Shown one piece after another: positions 34,893-46,537 of a stretch of DNA of 64,000 nucleotides. The notes under the pieces are model-generated. The model was not told where the DNA came from. It saw nothing but the letters and a program-made list of their open reading frames with translations, and did no database searches. Numbering within the stretch: position 1 is the first letter of the stretch; each line of letters starts with the position of its first letter. This DNA comes from Phycisphaerales bacterium (GTDB lineage Bacteria; Planctomycetota; Phycisphaerae; Phycisphaerales; UBA1924): the NCBI GenBank assembly GCA_023382935.1, contig JAHDXL010000002.1, positions 62,001-126,000 of the forward strand, read 5' to 3'. Position numbers and translations under genes: made by a program.

Positions 34893-36998
34893 TTAGCCTT
34901 TGACCACGCGGTACACAATACCGGCAATCAACACCAGCACCGGTATCCCGCCGACTGCCAGCCAGCGCAGGCTTGTGAGGGCGCCTGCATCCAGCGGCCG
35001 GATCAGCGGTGCGCCCGAGGCGCTGACGCCTCTGGCGATTTCGTCATCCGCGCCGGCCAGCCACGACACGCACGCATCGAACAGTTCCAGGTTCCCCGGG
35101 TTGACGGCCACCAGCCGTCCGTCGACCGCCGCCCGAGGCTGCGCGACCCGATCCAGCGCCCACCCATTGGATCCGACCAGCACGACGCGCTGTTTTTTTC
35201 CAGGCATGATCGAGCGTTCGGCGGCTGCGGCAAGCGTGTAGGTCGGGCGCCGTGCATCGTGCGCCGGATCGAAGGTGACATCGGGCGACGTGGCGCCGGA
35301 CTGCACCTGCCACAGCGCCAGCCACTGGCTTTCCATCCACAGTCCGTCGTTGCCCACAGCGCTGAGCAGTTCGACGATTTCCACACCGGGCGTTGCCGCA
35401 GCATCGAGTGCGATTGGCCAGAGCAGCATGGTCGGCAAATCGCGCAGCGCCTGCTGGAGCGGGTGTTCGCCGGACGCGCCGCGGGCGATCAGGGTGGTGC
35501 CGGGTTCGCGCCCGCGCTGGGTGGCTCTCACGGCCACCAGCGGCGAACCGGTCAAGGCCCTGAGCCCAAAGGGGGCGAACGTTGCGGCCACCGGGTCGGT
35601 GTCGCCATAGGTCGGGAAGATCGATGGATTGACCGAGAGAAGCACCGCCTCGCCGCGCTCGATCAGGGCGCTGAGCGTGGCCGCCAGGCGCGAGGCACGA
35701 CGGGCGCCCGACAGTTCGGGATCTTGGCCCGGACTGGCGACCACGCTGTTCGGGCTGATGGCCAGATACACCACCGGGCGCAGTGTGTCAGGGTTGATCG
35801 CCTCGATGCCGGGCGGCTGGGGCTGGCTGATGATGGGCCATTCGAGCACGTCGAGCCCGCGCAGGCGGGCGTGCTCGATCAGTTGCTCAAATGACGGTGA
35901 CGTGAGCACAAAAGGCTCGATTTCCGCGTGCGTGAACACCACGATCGGACGTGACGGCGAGGTCAACGTGGTCAGCGCGATGGAGACCAGGTCTTCGGCG
36001 CGGCGTGCCACTTCTCCGGCCACCGCCACGCCTGCGCCACCCAGACCCTGCACCGGCGGGAAGATCGCCGTTCGGTCGATGGCTGTCAGCCCGACGCCGG
36101 GCGGGCCAATGACGATGCACGCCTCGCCCGACTCCAGCGCCGCGGCGACGCGGAAAACCGACGGTGCTTCCAATCGGCGCAACGTGTCGGCTTCCGAGGC
36201 CAACTCGTCGCGCATCTGCGTCAGTTCTCGCGACATCGCGCCCGAGGCGGTGCGTGATTCCGAAGGCATTGCGTCGGTCGAGGCGTAACGCCCCAGTTGC
36301 GTGGCCAGCGTGTCCACCTGCGTGCGCAGTCGTTCAAACTCGGGGACGAGCCGATCGCGCAGACGCGGCGTGTCGGGAAGTTCGCTTCCTTCGACCTGGA
36401 GCGGAGCGCGCGCTTCCGAGGCCAGCGCCCGCGTCTGCTGGCCTTGAGCCCCGGCCAGCGAACTGGCCTGCTGGAGGAAGCGACGGATCGCGGCCGCATC
36501 GTTCCGCTCGGCAGACACGCTCCCGGCCAGCGACTCCAGGCGCACGCGCAGATCGTCCAGCCGTGCGCCCACGCGATCGAGCCGATCGATCGAGATTGAC
36601 AGCAACGCGGCCTGTTGCTGGGCCACGGGGCGATCGCGATCACGGAGGCGAGCCACCAAAGCCTCGAACTGCGCTCTCCCACCCGCCTGTCCGACATCAA
36701 CCGTGCGGAAGCCCACGTGCTCGGAGCGGCGTGACAGGTTGTTGAACAGGTCAATGACCGCGTCGTATGACGCGCGATCGACGCCGGCGCGGTCGATGGC
36801 GAGCACAATTTCGTAGCGCCCGTCGAGATGGTCGAGAAGTTGCTCAGTGCGAGGGCTGAGGCGGTGCTGCCCGGTGCTCGTCCAGTCGAATCGGGCCCGC
36901 GTGCGTGCGCCCGTCAGGTTGGCCAGAATCACGCCCAGCAGCACCGCCGCGACAACGATCAGCGCTGAAGCCCACGCGATGGGACGGCGCGCGATCAT
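34893..36998 (-). CDS. GldG-like ABC-transporter auxiliary (substrate-domain) membrane protein
   Basis: A 701-residue protein: N-terminal membrane segment (ASALIVVAAVLLGVILANL), a large exterior or periplasmic part with DWTSTGQHRLSPRTEQLLDHL near residue 40 (the GldG/'DUF4350-like' beginning), a long helical region (about 150-260, coiled-coil-like) and a C-terminal membrane segment (VGGIPVLVLIAGIVYRVV). The start ATG 36998 overlaps the preceding permease stop by 4 bp. In this family the protein works with an ABC-2 permease and ATPase (gliding-associated GldA/F/G in Bacteroidetes); the true substrate in planctomycetes is unknown. Confidence 0.78.
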   Translation of the reverse strand: MIARRPIAWASALIVVAAVLLGVILANLTGARTRARFDWTSTGQHRLSPRTEQLLDHLDGRYEIVLAIDRAGVDRASYDAVIDLFNNLSRRSEHVGFRTVDVGQAGGRAQFEALVARLRDRDRPVAQQQAALLSISIDRLDRVGARLDDLRVRLESLAGSVSAERNDAAAIRRFLQQASSLAGAQGQQTRALASEARAPLQVEGSELPDTPRLRDRLVPEFERLRTQVDTLATQLGRYASTDAMPSESRTASGAMSRELTQMRDELASEADTLRRLEAPSVFRVAAALESGEACIVIGPPGVGLTAIDRTAIFPPVQGLGGAGVAVAGEVARRAEDLVSIALTTLTSPSRPIVVFTHAEIEPFVLTSPSFEQLIEHARLRGLDVLEWPIISQPQPPGIEAINPDTLRPVVYLAISPNSVVASPGQDPELSGARRASRLAATLSALIERGEAVLLSVNPSIFPTYGDTDPVAATFAPFGLRALTGSPLVAVRATQRGREPGTTLIARGASGEHPLQQALRDLPTMLLWPIALDAAATPGVEIVELLSAVGNDGLWMESQWLALWQVQSGATSPDVTFDPAHDARRPTYTLAAAAERSIMPGKKQRVVLVGSNGWALDRVAQPRAAVDGRLVAVNPGNLELFDACVSWLAGADDEIARGVSASGAPLIRPLDAGALTSLRWLAVGGIPVLVLIAGIVYRVVKG

Positions 36999-37713
36999 CG
37001 CCACCTCCGCATCGCCACGGCCGCGGCTGTCATGGTCGAGAACACGGCGATCAGTCCGAGCAGGTACACGAGATGGGCCGAATCGAGCACGCCGGCGGCA
37101 AAGTCGCGCATGCGCTGGTCGATCGACAGCGACATGAGCACGAGGTTGAACGGCTCGCCAACGCGGGTGGCCAGCATGCCCGACGCCAGCGAGAAGAGCA
37201 CGAGGAACATCACCGTGGCCAGGAACGCCAGAGTCTGGCTGGCCGTCAGAGACGAGGCGAACGCGCCGATGGATACATACACGCCGCCAATGAGCAGCAG
37301 CCCGAGATATCCCGTCAACATGGGCCCCGGGTCGGGCAGCGGATCGGAAACTGCGAAGAGAACTCCCGGGAAAACCAGCGTGGGCGCCAGCATGAGCACC
37401 AGGAACAGCAGGGCGCCGCCCAGTTTGCCCAGCGTCAGCGTCCATGCGCCCAGCGGCGCGGTGCCGAGCACCTCGTACGAACCCGACCGGTACTCCTCGC
37501 TGAACAGGCGCATCGACACGGCCGGCGCGATCGGCACCAGCAGAAAGGCCGAGGTCGAGAAGAAGTAGCGCAGCGTGGCCGGCGCCCCGGGGCTGAGGGT
37601 GTTGGTGACAAACACCAGGCCGGTCAGAAAGGTGAACAGCGCGATGACGAGCCAGCCCACGGGCGTGCGGAACATCGAGCCCAGTTCGCGCGTCGCAAGC
37701 ACCCAGGCGGCTC

Positions 37714-37717
<4 letters not shown>
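36995..37717 (-). CDS. ABC-2 type permease, GldF-like
   Basis: A 240-residue permease with six membrane spans, including VGWLVIALFTFLTGLVFV and GYLGLLLIGGVYVSIGAF. The loop RLFSEEYRSGSYEVLGTAPL is the conserved coupling element of GldF/NosY-like ABC-2 permeases. It lies between the ATPase gene (4-bp overlap, 37714-37717) and the GldG-like gene (4-bp overlap), so the three are translated together. Confidence 0.88.
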
Positions 37718-38649
<932 letters not shown>

Positions 38650-38776
38650 TTCTGAGGGAGGATATCGGGCGGGGGTCCGATGAATGTGTATAGCGACGGT
38701 CCGAGTTATTGGGCGGGCCGGAGATTGGGCGATAGACTTGGTTGTAAGCGAGCACCAACCTCAGGGTTCCAGCAAG

Positions 38777-40447
38777 ATGCCGAAGGGCCGCGTGTGGGTC
38801 ACAACCCGGGGTATGTCTCCCGAGGAGATGGCGCGGCTGCAAAGCGCTTTGCCCGAGGGGGCCGAACTGGTTGCCGACCAGGCGGTGGAAGCCGCTGCGC
38901 TCTCGGCAAATGCCCTGATTGAGGGGGTGGTGCTTGCCGATGGCAGTGGGAAAATCCTGTGGGCCAACGATTTCTTCGCCACGATGGACGAAGTCACCTG
39001 CTCGCGCATCCAGTCGGCGTGCGCTGAGGCGGCCGACTGGTTTGCCCAGCGAGCCCAGTCGGGCAAAGCGACCCTGCGCGACCTGGTATGCAAGTTTGAC
39101 GTCGGTTCGGGTGACGAGACCAAGATGTTCGAGGTTTTTGTCACCCCCGCGTTGCGCCGTCAGAGTGAAGAGGAAATCTGTCACCCGGAGGATGCGGCCC
39201 GCGTAGTCGCGGTGATGCACGACGTGACGCGGCAGCGGCGGCGTCAACAGAAGATGGAGGCGATCGACCGGGCGGGGTACGAACTGGTTCGCCTGGACGC
39301 CGAGGCGATCGCGAAGATGAACTCGATGGACCGCCTGCGGGTTCTCGAGGAGAAGATCGTCCGCTACATGCGCGACGTGCTGCATTATGACCACTTCGCG
39401 ATCTTCCTGATCGACGAGCGGACGCGGCGTCTGCAACTGGTGATGTCCAAGGGCCTGCCGCAGGAGATCCAGGATCTGGAGTTGTACCCCGAGGCCGACG
39501 GATCGGGAATCAGCGGGTACGTGGCGGCGACGGGCCAGAGTTTCATCTGCACGGATGCACAGTCGAACGAGTTGTTCCTTCCGGGGCTGGCGGGGGCGCA
39601 GAGTTCGCTGACGGTGCCGCTGCTGCTGCACCACCAGGTGATCGGGATCATCGACATTGAGTCGCAGAAGGCACGCGCCTTTGACGAAGAGGACCGGTAC
39701 TTCATGGAGATGTTCGCGCGTTCGATCGCGCTGGCCATCCACATGCTCGACCTGCTGGTGCTCGAACGCTGCACGACGAATCGCAACGTGAGCGGGCGTT
39801 TCGAGGGCGAACTCAATGAGCCGCTCGAGGACATTCTCCACGAGGTCGACTGGCTGATCGACCCTTCGCACGTGACGGCCCCCGAGGCGGCCGCACACAT
39901 CGCCCGCATCCGGGCCGATGTCGAGGCAATCCGCTCGCGCGTGAAGGACGTGGCCTCGGGGCCGCAGACGCTGCTTGGTGTGGAGCGGGCGTTTGCCGAG
40001 AAGGCGCAGGATCCGATCATCGCCGGGCGGCGCATTCTGGTGGCCGACGACCATCCCAAGATTCGAAAGGTCATCAGCGAACTGATGCGAAGCAAGGGGG
40101 CGGTGGTGGAGACCGCGGGTTCCGGCGACGAGGCCATCGCGCACGTCGAGAGCACCATGCGCGACGACGCGCCGCGATTTGACCTGGTCATCAGCGATAT
40201 CCAGATGCCCGATCGCAACGGGTACGAGGTTTTCTCGGCCGCGAGGAAGGCAAGCGCCCAGACGCGCGTGATCCTGATGACCGGCTTCGGCTATGACCCG
40301 CACCACTCGATCGTGCGTGCCAGTCAGGAAGGGTTGCAGGCGGTGATCTTCAAGCCGTTCGAACTCGAGGTGCTGCTCGAACAGGTCCGCAAGGCCCTGA
40401 CGAGGAGCGACTCGGCACAAGACGGAAAGAGCCAGCCCGCGGGCTGA
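38777..40447 (+). CDS. PAS-GAF-receiver signalling protein without kinase domain
   Basis: A 556-residue protein. A PAS-like domain (LIEGVVLADGSGKILWANDF, about residues 50-150) is followed by a GAF domain (RYMRDVLHYDHFAIFLIDER, LTVPLLLHHQVIGIIDIES, about 190-330). A helical linker comes next, then a receiver domain (RILVADDHPKIRKVISELM to residue about 540). The phospho-acceptor Asp in VISDIQMPDRNG and Lys in IFKPFE are present. The helical segment at about 345-410 could be a degenerate histidine-kinase dimerisation region, but no H-box and no ATPase motifs (N, G1) are seen. The ATG at 38777 is chosen, just before PKGRVWVTTRG. Its partner kinase and output are unknown. Confidence 0.82.
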   Translation: MPKGRVWVTTRGMSPEEMARLQSALPEGAELVADQAVEAAALSANALIEGVVLADGSGKILWANDFFATMDEVTCSRIQSACAEAADWFAQRAQSGKATLRDLVCKFDVGSGDETKMFEVFVTPALRRQSEEEICHPEDAARVVAVMHDVTRQRRRQQKMEAIDRAGYELVRLDAEAIAKMNSMDRLRVLEEKIVRYMRDVLHYDHFAIFLIDERTRRLQLVMSKGLPQEIQDLELYPEADGSGISGYVAATGQSFICTDAQSNELFLPGLAGAQSSLTVPLLLHHQVIGIIDIESQKARAFDEEDRYFMEMFARSIALAIHMLDLLVLERCTTNRNVSGRFEGELNEPLEDILHEVDWLIDPSHVTAPEAAAHIARIRADVEAIRSRVKDVASGPQTLLGVERAFAEKAQDPIIAGRRILVADDHPKIRKVISELMRSKGAVVETAGSGDEAIAHVESTMRDDAPRFDLVISDIQMPDRNGYEVFSAARKASAQTRVILMTGFGYDPHHSIVRASQEGLQAVIFKPFELEVLLEQVRKALTRSDSAQDGKSQPAG

Positions 40448-40523
40448 GCCGGGAACGCCCCTCTCGCTCCGGGCGTGCGCTGGCACGGCTGCATGGATCT
40501 GGAGGAGGATGCGAAAGGATGTG

Positions 40524-41450
40524 CTACGAGCGCACGGCCACGAGCGTGCGCGGCTTGCCCTCGAGGTCGTTGAGCACAGCGGCCTTTTCAAAGGCGCCGG
40601 TGGCGCGGCACATTTCGAGCACGGTGTCGCGCGTCTCGGAGGCGATCTCCACCAGCAACAGCCCTCCCGGGCGCAGCAGCGGCGCCGCACCGGCGATGAT
40701 CGGTCCGACCAGTCGCAACCCGTCGGTCCCGCCACGAAGCGCCTGTTCCGGCTCGTGCTCGCGCACGTTGCGCGGCACGGAGTCCCACTGGGCATCGGGA
40801 ATGTACGGCGGGTTGGAGCAGAGATACGAAAGCGCCTGGTTCTGCCCGGCGGCCGGGTGCGTGAGCACGGGTTCGAGCAGGTTCCCGGCTCGCAGGTCAA
40901 TGCGGTCGGCAACGCCGTGCCGCTCCGCGTTCTTCACAGCCACCTCAAGCGCATCGGATGAAATGTCGGTGGCGATGACGCGGCAGTGGGGCAGATGCTT
41001 GGCCAGCGCCACGGCGATGCAGCCCGAGCCCGTGCACACATCGGCGATGAGCGCCGCCTCACCTGTGGGCCCGCCGAAGCCGGGGCGCCCGCGAACATGC
41101 TGGATCACCTGCTCGACGATCGTCTCGGTGCATGGGCGCGGCACCAGCACGCGCCGGTCGACGTGGAGCGGCAGACCGAAGAACCACGCCTCGCCCACCA
41201 GGTATTGAATCGGCTCGTGCCGCAGCGCGCGAGCCACGAGCCCGCGGAGCGACTCACGTTCCAGCGGGCTGGCCGGGCGATCGGTGTCGGTGTACAGGCG
41301 CAGACGGTCGCACCCGAGGACATGGGCGACGAGCATCTCGGCGCAGAGGCGCGGGGAATCGAGGCCCTTCTCGGCAAAGGCCGTGCTCATCCATGCGAGC
41401 AGGCGCCGGGTGGTCCAGGTCTGTGGGTAGGCGATGGGGTCGCTTGGCAC
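40524..41450 (-). CDS. prmC: Peptide chain release factor N5-glutamine methyltransferase
   Basis: PrmC (HemK) methylates the GGQ glutamine of release factors. A 308-residue protein: substrate-recognition helices at the N terminus (RRLLAWMSTAFAEKGLDSPR), the linker VPRPCTETIVEQV (usually IPRPETE), SAM motif DVCTGSGCIAVALA, and NPPYIPD at 213-219. Length and order match the family. The release-factor gene prfA, often adjacent, is not here. It is 22 bp downstream of rpoD on the same strand. Confidence 0.92.
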   Translation of the reverse strand: MPSDPIAYPQTWTTRRLLAWMSTAFAEKGLDSPRLCAEMLVAHVLGCDRLRLYTDTDRPASPLERESLRGLVARALRHEPIQYLVGEAWFFGLPLHVDRRVLVPRPCTETIVEQVIQHVRGRPGFGGPTGEAALIADVCTGSGCIAVALAKHLPHCRVIATDISSDALEVAVKNAERHGVADRIDLRAGNLLEPVLTHPAAGQNQALSYLCSNPPYIPDAQWDSVPRNVREHEPEQALRGGTDGLRLVGPIIAGAAPLLRPGGLLLVEIASETRDTVLEMCRATGAFEKAAVLNDLEGKPRTLVAVRS

Positions 41451-41472
41451 GAGGAGAGTGTATCGACGCGAC

Positions 41473-43386
41473 TCAGGCGGGCGGAGGGCCCTGGCGATCG
41501 GGCTCGGTCGGGTCGGGCTTGACTTCCTTGTAGATCGAGCCCTCGACGAAACCCTGGAGTTTGCGGGCGCGGACGGGGTGCTGGAGTTTGCGAATGGCCT
41601 TGGCCTCGACCTGGCGGACGCGCTCGCGAGTGACCTTGAAGATGCGTCCGACTTCTTCGAGCGTGTAGGTGTATCCGTCGCCGATCCCGTAGCGCAGTTT
41701 GATGATTTCGCGTTCGCGATAGGTCAGCGTCTTGAGAACCTGGTCGATGCGGGTGCGGAGCATCTCGTTGGCGGCCGTTTCCGCCGGGGCCGACTGCCGA
41801 TCGTCCTCGATGAAATCTCCGAAGTAACTGTCCTCGCTCTCGCCCACGGGGCGGTCCAGACTGACCGGGTGCCGGCTGATGCTCATGATGCGCCGGCACT
41901 CGTCGGTGGGAATGCCGGCCTGCTCGGCCAGTTCCTCGATGGTCGGCTCGACCCCGGTGGCCTGGAGCATGGCCTTCTGGATGGAGCGCAACCTCGTCAT
42001 CGTCTCGATCATGTGAACGGGGATGCGGATGGTGCGGGCGTGGTCGGCGATGGCGCGGGTGATGGCTTGGCGGATCCACCACGTCGCATAGGTGCTGAAC
42101 TTGTACCCGCGTTTGTACTCATATTTGTCCACCGCGCGCATCAGCCCCGTGTTGCCTTCCTGGATCACATCCAGGAACGACAGTCCGCGGTTGCGGTACT
42201 TCTTCGCGATCGACACGACGAGGCGCAAATTGCCGCCCGATAGGTCGCGCTTGGCCTGCTCATATTCCCAGAACACGGTGGCGATGGCGGCCATGCGGCG
42301 ACCGAGATCCTCCGTCTCCTCCAGCACCAAGTCCCGGAGTCCTTCGAGTTCCTCGTGCATCACTTCGAGGTCTTCGGCGTGGTGGAGCCCCTTCTTGAAC
42401 TGCGCGTTGCGCAACTCGGTGCTCAGCGTCTCCATCTTCTGCGCGATGGAGCGCAGTTTGCGCATCAGCGGAATGATGCGACCTGTGCGCAGGCACAACT
42501 CCTCGGTCAGCGTGGCCATGCGCCGGCGGCGTGAAGCCAGCCGCGCGATCAGTTGCCGGCGCCGGGTGGCGTTCGTGCAGGTCTTCAAGGCGCCCCAGTC
42601 CTCGCGGTTGCGGGCCAGCAGTTTCTCAATGGTCGGCAGATTGGAGGGAATGCGCTGCGAGAGTTTGTCCTTGTGGTTGCTCTCGGCCGTGGAAATTCGC
42701 ATGGTGCGGTCGAACGGAAGGTCGCCCGAGTGAACCAGGCGCAGGATCTTGACGGCCTCGGCGGTGATGTAGTCGCTCTCGAGGCAGCGACGTCTGAAGA
42801 TCATGCGGGTAGTCTCGATCTTCTTGGCCAGGCGGATTTCTTCGTCGCGCGTCAGCAGCGGGATCGAGCCCATCTGCGTCAGGTACATGCGCACCGGGTC
42901 ATCGATGCGCCGCCCCGATCCTTCTTCCTGCACCGCCTCGTCGATGTCGCGCTGAAAGGTCTCGTCGTCAAGCGCGGCCGCTTCGGCCACGTCGCGCTCC
43001 GCCTGCGACATGCCGTGATGCTCGACGTTGAGCCGGACCTGCAGGACCGAAGCCTCGCCCTCGCGTTCGCCGCCGGCCACGCTCATCGCCCGGAATCGCT
43101 TGGGAAGGCCGGTGACGGGATCCTTGTCTCCCTGCGGGCTCTGCCCTTCGCACTTGGAGGCCCGGTACACGCGAGCACGGAACTCCATCTCGTCGATCAG
43201 TTCGATGCCCTGCTCGTCAATGATGGCCAGCAGTTCGTCAATGGCCTCGGGCGCGACCATCTCGTCGGGCAGGGTGTTGTTGAGTTCCTCGTAACTCAAC
43301 CACTTGCGCTGACGACCGAGCGACAACAACTCGGCAAGGGCAGGATGCAGTTCGTACGTCGTCGGTGCTTGATTCGCCATACGCAT
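41473..43386 (-). CDS. rpoD: Primary RNA polymerase sigma factor (sigma-70)
   Basis: Directs RNA polymerase to housekeeping promoters. About 637 residues: region 1.1 at the N terminus, region 1.2 ([12 protein letters not shown], about 162-173), a long non-conserved region (about 195-375), region 2 ([20 protein letters not shown] and [14 protein letters not shown], about 386-445), region 3, and region 4 ([18 protein letters not shown]-type helix [14 protein letters not shown]). The start is ATG 43386 or ATG 43380; GAGG lies 4 or 10 nt upstream respectively. It follows dnaG by 65 bp in the same direction, the usual dnaG-rpoD arrangement. Confidence 0.95.
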   Translation of the reverse strand: MRMANQAPTTYELHPALAELLSLGRQRKWLSYEELNNTLPDEMVAPEAIDELLAIIDEQGIELIDEMEFRARVYRASKCEGQSPQGDKDPVTGLPKRFRAMSVAGGEREGEASVLQVRLNVEHHGMSQAERDVAEAAALDDETFQRDIDEAVQEEGSGRRIDDPVRMYLTQMGSIPLLTRDEEIRLAKKIETTRMIFRRRCLESDYITAEAVKILRLVHSGDLPFDRTMRISTAESNHKDKLSQRIPSNLPTIEKLLARNREDWGALKTCTNATRRRQLIARLASRRRRMATLTEELCLRTGRIIPLMRKLRSIAQKMETLSTELRNAQFKKGLHHAEDLEVMHEELEGLRDLVLEETEDLGRRMAAIATVFWEYEQAKRDLSGGNLRLVVSIAKKYRNRGLSFLDVIQEGNTGLMRAVDKYEYKRGYKFSTYATWWIRQAITRAIADHARTIRIPVHMIETMTRLRSIQKAMLQATGVEPTIEELAEQAGIPTDECRRIMSISRHPVSLDRPVGESEDSYFGDFIEDDRQSAPAETAANEMLRTRIDQVLKTLTYREREIIKLRYGIGDGYTYTLEEVGRIFKVTRERVRQVEAKAIRKLQHPVRARKLQGFVEGSIYKEVKPDPTEPDRQGPPPA

Positions 43387-43451
43387 TCGGCCTCGGGCGC
43401 GGGCCCCGGTTGACTCTTCCTCATCGTACCTGCGCGCCCTGTCCAAGTCGC

Positions 43452-45278
43452 TCAGTCGGTTCGCCGGGCCCGCCACGGGTTCGACCGGGCACTCTGCCCC
43501 AGCCTCTGACGCAAGGCCCGTTCGCGTTCCAGTCGCTCCGAAAGGCTCGCTTCTCCATCCTTCTTCGTGCCGCTTGCGCCGTGCGAAGCAGCCCAGAGCC
43601 GCGCCAGGCAATCCTCAAACAGCGTCGCCACCCGAGCGGGGTTGTGGTCTGTCTGCGTCTCGGTCGCGGCCGCCAACGCCACCGCGGCCGCCTGAACCTC
43701 CGGTCGCGTCTCCATGTCCAGCACCACTTGCAGCGATGGATCGGTCCCTGCACGCACGAGCCCGAGCACCCTCTCGGCCACACGCTGGGTTTCCGGACGC
43801 TCGAACGACCGTTCCGTCGGGAGCAGATCGAGGCAGTCGGCGTGAAGTCGCCATAACTTTGGCTCGACCAGGAGGCACCCGAGCACCGATTCGGCCGAGG
43901 AAAGCGCTCGTCCGAGGCGCGGGCGTTCGACCTCGGGTGACTTCTCACCGTATGGTGAAGCCCCGCGTCGCCCGGCGTTCGACACGGCGTCGGAGATCAA
44001 CTGTGCCTCCAGGCCGGTCAGTTCGTGCAGTCGCCGGATGACCAGCCCGCGTGCCTTGGGTTCCAGCCGCGAAAGCCCCAGGTCGGCCAGCGTGCGGATT
44101 TCTTCCGTCAGGGCTCGATTGAGGGCGGCCGGACCTTTGTGGCTCCAGGCGTGTCGGATCTTGGCAAAGCGGAACTCGAGCAGATCGACGCCGGAGGCGA
44201 CCGCGCGGCGCAGCAATTCCAATCCGTCCTCACGCTTGAGTAGTTCGTCGGGGTCTTTCGCATCCGTCACGCTCGACAGCGTGGCAATGCTCACGTCGAT
44301 CGACTCGTCGAAGAAGACGTTGACCGCGCGGTCGGCGGCCCGCTGTCCGGCTTCGTCGCCGTCGAAAAGCAGCACCACCCGCTCGCACAACCGCCGGAGC
44401 ACGCGGGCGTGACCGGGCGTCAGGGCCGTCCCCAGCGTGCCCACCACGTTGCCCATGCCCGCCTGGTGGCATGCGATGACATCGGTGTAGCCTTCGACAA
44501 TGACGGCCTGTCGCTCGCGCTGGATGGCGCGGGCGGCCTGTCTCAGCCCGTACAGTGTGTCGGACTTGTGGAAGATGGGTGTTTCGGGCGAGTTGAGGTA
44601 CTTCGGCTCGTCAGCGTCGTCGATGCGCCGCGCACCGAAGGCAATCACGCGCCCCATCTGGTCGTGAATCGGGAAGATCACGCGATTGCGAAAGGCGTCA
44701 TATCGCCGGCCTTCGCGCTCTTTGATGAGCCCCGCGTCGAGATAGACCTGCGGCGAACCGCCGAGTTTGAGGATCAGCCCGTCGTGTCGGGCGGGGGCGG
44801 CCCCGAGTTCGAACAGGTCGACCATCTCCCTCGAGATGCCCCGGCGGGCGATCACGGCGCGGGCGCCCTGCCCGTGTTCCGGGTGGTTGAGAATGGCGCG
44901 GAAGAAGTTGTGTGCCACGCGGTGGGCTTCGGCGATGTCCCCCGTGGACGCGCCATCGGCCGGTCGCTGGCTCGACGCCAGCGGACGCAGTTCGATACCG
45001 GCCCGCTGGGCGAGATACTCGAGGGCAGCGCGGAAGTCCATGCGGTGGTACTTCTGCACGAAACTGAACACGTCGCCGCCGGTTCCGCAGGCATGGCAGT
45101 AGAAAATCTGCTTGTGAGGGATGACGGCCATCGAAGGCGTGTGGTCGTCATGGAAGGGACACAGCCCCACAAACTCGCGTCCGCGTGGCTTGAGCGAGAC
45201 GTGTGAGCCGACGACGTCGACGATGTCGGACGCCTCTTTGACGCGCTGCTTGTCGTCGTGTCGCGCATCCAGACTCAT
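43452..45278 (-). CDS. dnaG: DNA primase
   Basis: Synthesises RNA primers for DNA replication. A 608-residue protein with an N-terminal CHC2 zinc ribbon (Cys40, His43, Cys61, Cys64 in [11 protein letters not shown] and [11 protein letters not shown]). The RNAP-like core with TOPRIM motifs ([32 protein letters not shown]) and [20 protein letters not shown] follow, then a C-terminal helicase-interaction region. ATG 45278 gives a normal length. It precedes rpoD, forming the conserved macromolecular-synthesis pair. Confidence 0.95.
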   Translation of the reverse strand: MSLDARHDDKQRVKEASDIVDVVGSHVSLKPRGREFVGLCPFHDDHTPSMAVIPHKQIFYCHACGTGGDVFSFVQKYHRMDFRAALEYLAQRAGIELRPLASSQRPADGASTGDIAEAHRVAHNFFRAILNHPEHGQGARAVIARRGISREMVDLFELGAAPARHDGLILKLGGSPQVYLDAGLIKEREGRRYDAFRNRVIFPIHDQMGRVIAFGARRIDDADEPKYLNSPETPIFHKSDTLYGLRQAARAIQRERQAVIVEGYTDVIACHQAGMGNVVGTLGTALTPGHARVLRRLCERVVLLFDGDEAGQRAADRAVNVFFDESIDVSIATLSSVTDAKDPDELLKREDGLELLRRAVASGVDLLEFRFAKIRHAWSHKGPAALNRALTEEIRTLADLGLSRLEPKARGLVIRRLHELTGLEAQLISDAVSNAGRRGASPYGEKSPEVERPRLGRALSSAESVLGCLLVEPKLWRLHADCLDLLPTERSFERPETQRVAERVLGLVRAGTDPSLQVVLDMETRPEVQAAAVALAAATETQTDHNPARVATLFEDCLARLWAASHGASGTKKDGEASLSERLERERALRQRLGQSARSNPWRARRTD

Positions 45279-45495
45279 GCAGGCCCCTGTGCCATTGTTT
45301 CACCCAGAGGGCGCCCGGGGCGCCGCCGCTCGAAGCGACCGGAATCCCGATTGCTCGGGGCCGGGGCTAGCCTAGCACCAATTCGGCGCGTTTCAATCCA
45401 CCTCCCCATGCACCTGGGTTTTCGGGCCTGTTCGCCGGCCGGACGTGCCGCCTGTGCCGGTGGTCCCGGCTCGTCCGAGCGGATACAACGACTGC

Positions 45496-45768
45496 ATGAA
45501 GCGGCGGGCCGTGATCTACAAGGGAAGGGTGCAGGGCGTCGGCTTCCGGGCCACCGCCCGCGAACTGGCTCGTCGCCTGCCCGTGAGCGGGTGGGTTCGC
45601 AACGAACCCGACGGCTCGGTCAGGCTGGAGGTGCAGGGCGACGAACTGGACATCGCCCGTCTGCTGGCCCTCATCCGCCGCGAACGCGGCATGTTCATCA
45701 CCGCCGAGCAGACCGGTGAACTCGACCCCGTGCTCGATGAAGTCGGCTTCGACATCCGCTACCGTTGA
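45496..45768 (+). CDS. acyP: Acylphosphatase
   Basis: Hydrolyses acyl phosphates such as acetyl phosphate. A 90-residue protein with the signature GRVQGVGFRATARELA (catalytic Arg of the phosphate cradle) and GWVRNEPDGSVRLEVQG containing the catalytic Asn. ATG 45496 is chosen; the open frame to 45445 is not conserved. It is followed 49 bp later by a HAD hydrolase on the same strand. Confidence 0.92.
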   Translation: MKRRAVIYKGRVQGVGFRATARELARRLPVSGWVRNEPDGSVRLEVQGDELDIARLLALIRRERGMFITAEQTGELDPVLDEVGFDIRYR

Positions 45769-45817
45769 ACAATCGCCAGCGGGCGTTCCCCATCAAGCGT
45801 ACATCAGAGGTTGCCGA

Positions 45818-46513
45818 GTGCTCATTCTCTTTGACATCGATCTGACGCTCATCAGGACCGCCGGCGCCGGCATGAAGGCCATGGGCGACGCTGGCCGGGA
45901 ACTCTTCGGCCGGGACTTCGATGAGACGCGTACCGCCTACGCGGGCCGGCTCGACCCGCTCATCATTCGCGACCTGATCCGCGACAACGGCCTGGAGCCG
46001 ACGCCGGATCGCTGCGCCGCCATGCGGGCGGGCTACGCCAGGCATCTGCCGGCACGGCTCGCATCACTGGAGGCGCTCACGCTTCCCGGCGTGCATGAAC
46101 TGCTCGCCCGCCTGCGTCGGACCCCGCAAGTCACGCTGGGCGTGCTCACCGGCAACTTCGAGGAAACCGGGCGCATGAAACTTGCGGCGGCGGGTGTCGA
46201 TTCGACCCCCTTTGTGCTCAATGTCTGGGGCGACCAGTCCCCGCACGAGCCGCCGGCGCGTGAGCACCTTCCGGCCGTGGCGATCGAACGTTACCGCTGC
46301 GACCGCGACCCGGGTTTTGCGGCCGATCGGGTGACCATCGTCGGCGATACGGTGCACGACGTTTCCTGCGGGCTGGCCAACGGGTGCCGTGTGCTGGGCG
46401 TGGCAACTGGCTACACCGACATTGCCACGCTGAAGCGTGCAGGCGCGCATCGCGTCGTGCCCGACCTGTCCGATACGGAAGACGTGTACCACTGGCTGCT
46501 GCATCGCGACTGA
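45818..46513 (+). CDS. HAD-superfamily hydrolase (phosphatase-like)
   Basis: A 231-residue haloacid-dehalogenase phosphatase. Motif I is LFDIDLTLIRT (nucleophile and acid Asp), motif II LGVLTGNFEET (Thr), and motif IV VTIVGDTVHDVSCG with the acidic pair. The helical cap lies between I and II. It resembles phosphoglycolate-phosphatase-like and other small-molecule HAD enzymes; the substrate is not known. GTG 45818 follows AGAGG and starts directly at the first strand; the ATG at 45716 would overlap acyP. Confidence 0.87.
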   Translation: MLILFDIDLTLIRTAGAGMKAMGDAGRELFGRDFDETRTAYAGRLDPLIIRDLIRDNGLEPTPDRCAAMRAGYARHLPARLASLEALTLPGVHELLARLRRTPQVTLGVLTGNFEETGRMKLAAAGVDSTPFVLNVWGDQSPHEPPAREHLPAVAIERYRCDRDPGFAADRVTIVGDTVHDVSCGLANGCRVLGVATGYTDIATLKRAGAHRVVPDLSDTEDVYHWLLHRD

Positions 46514-46537
46514 TCGCCCTTGCACGGAGCCGATGTC

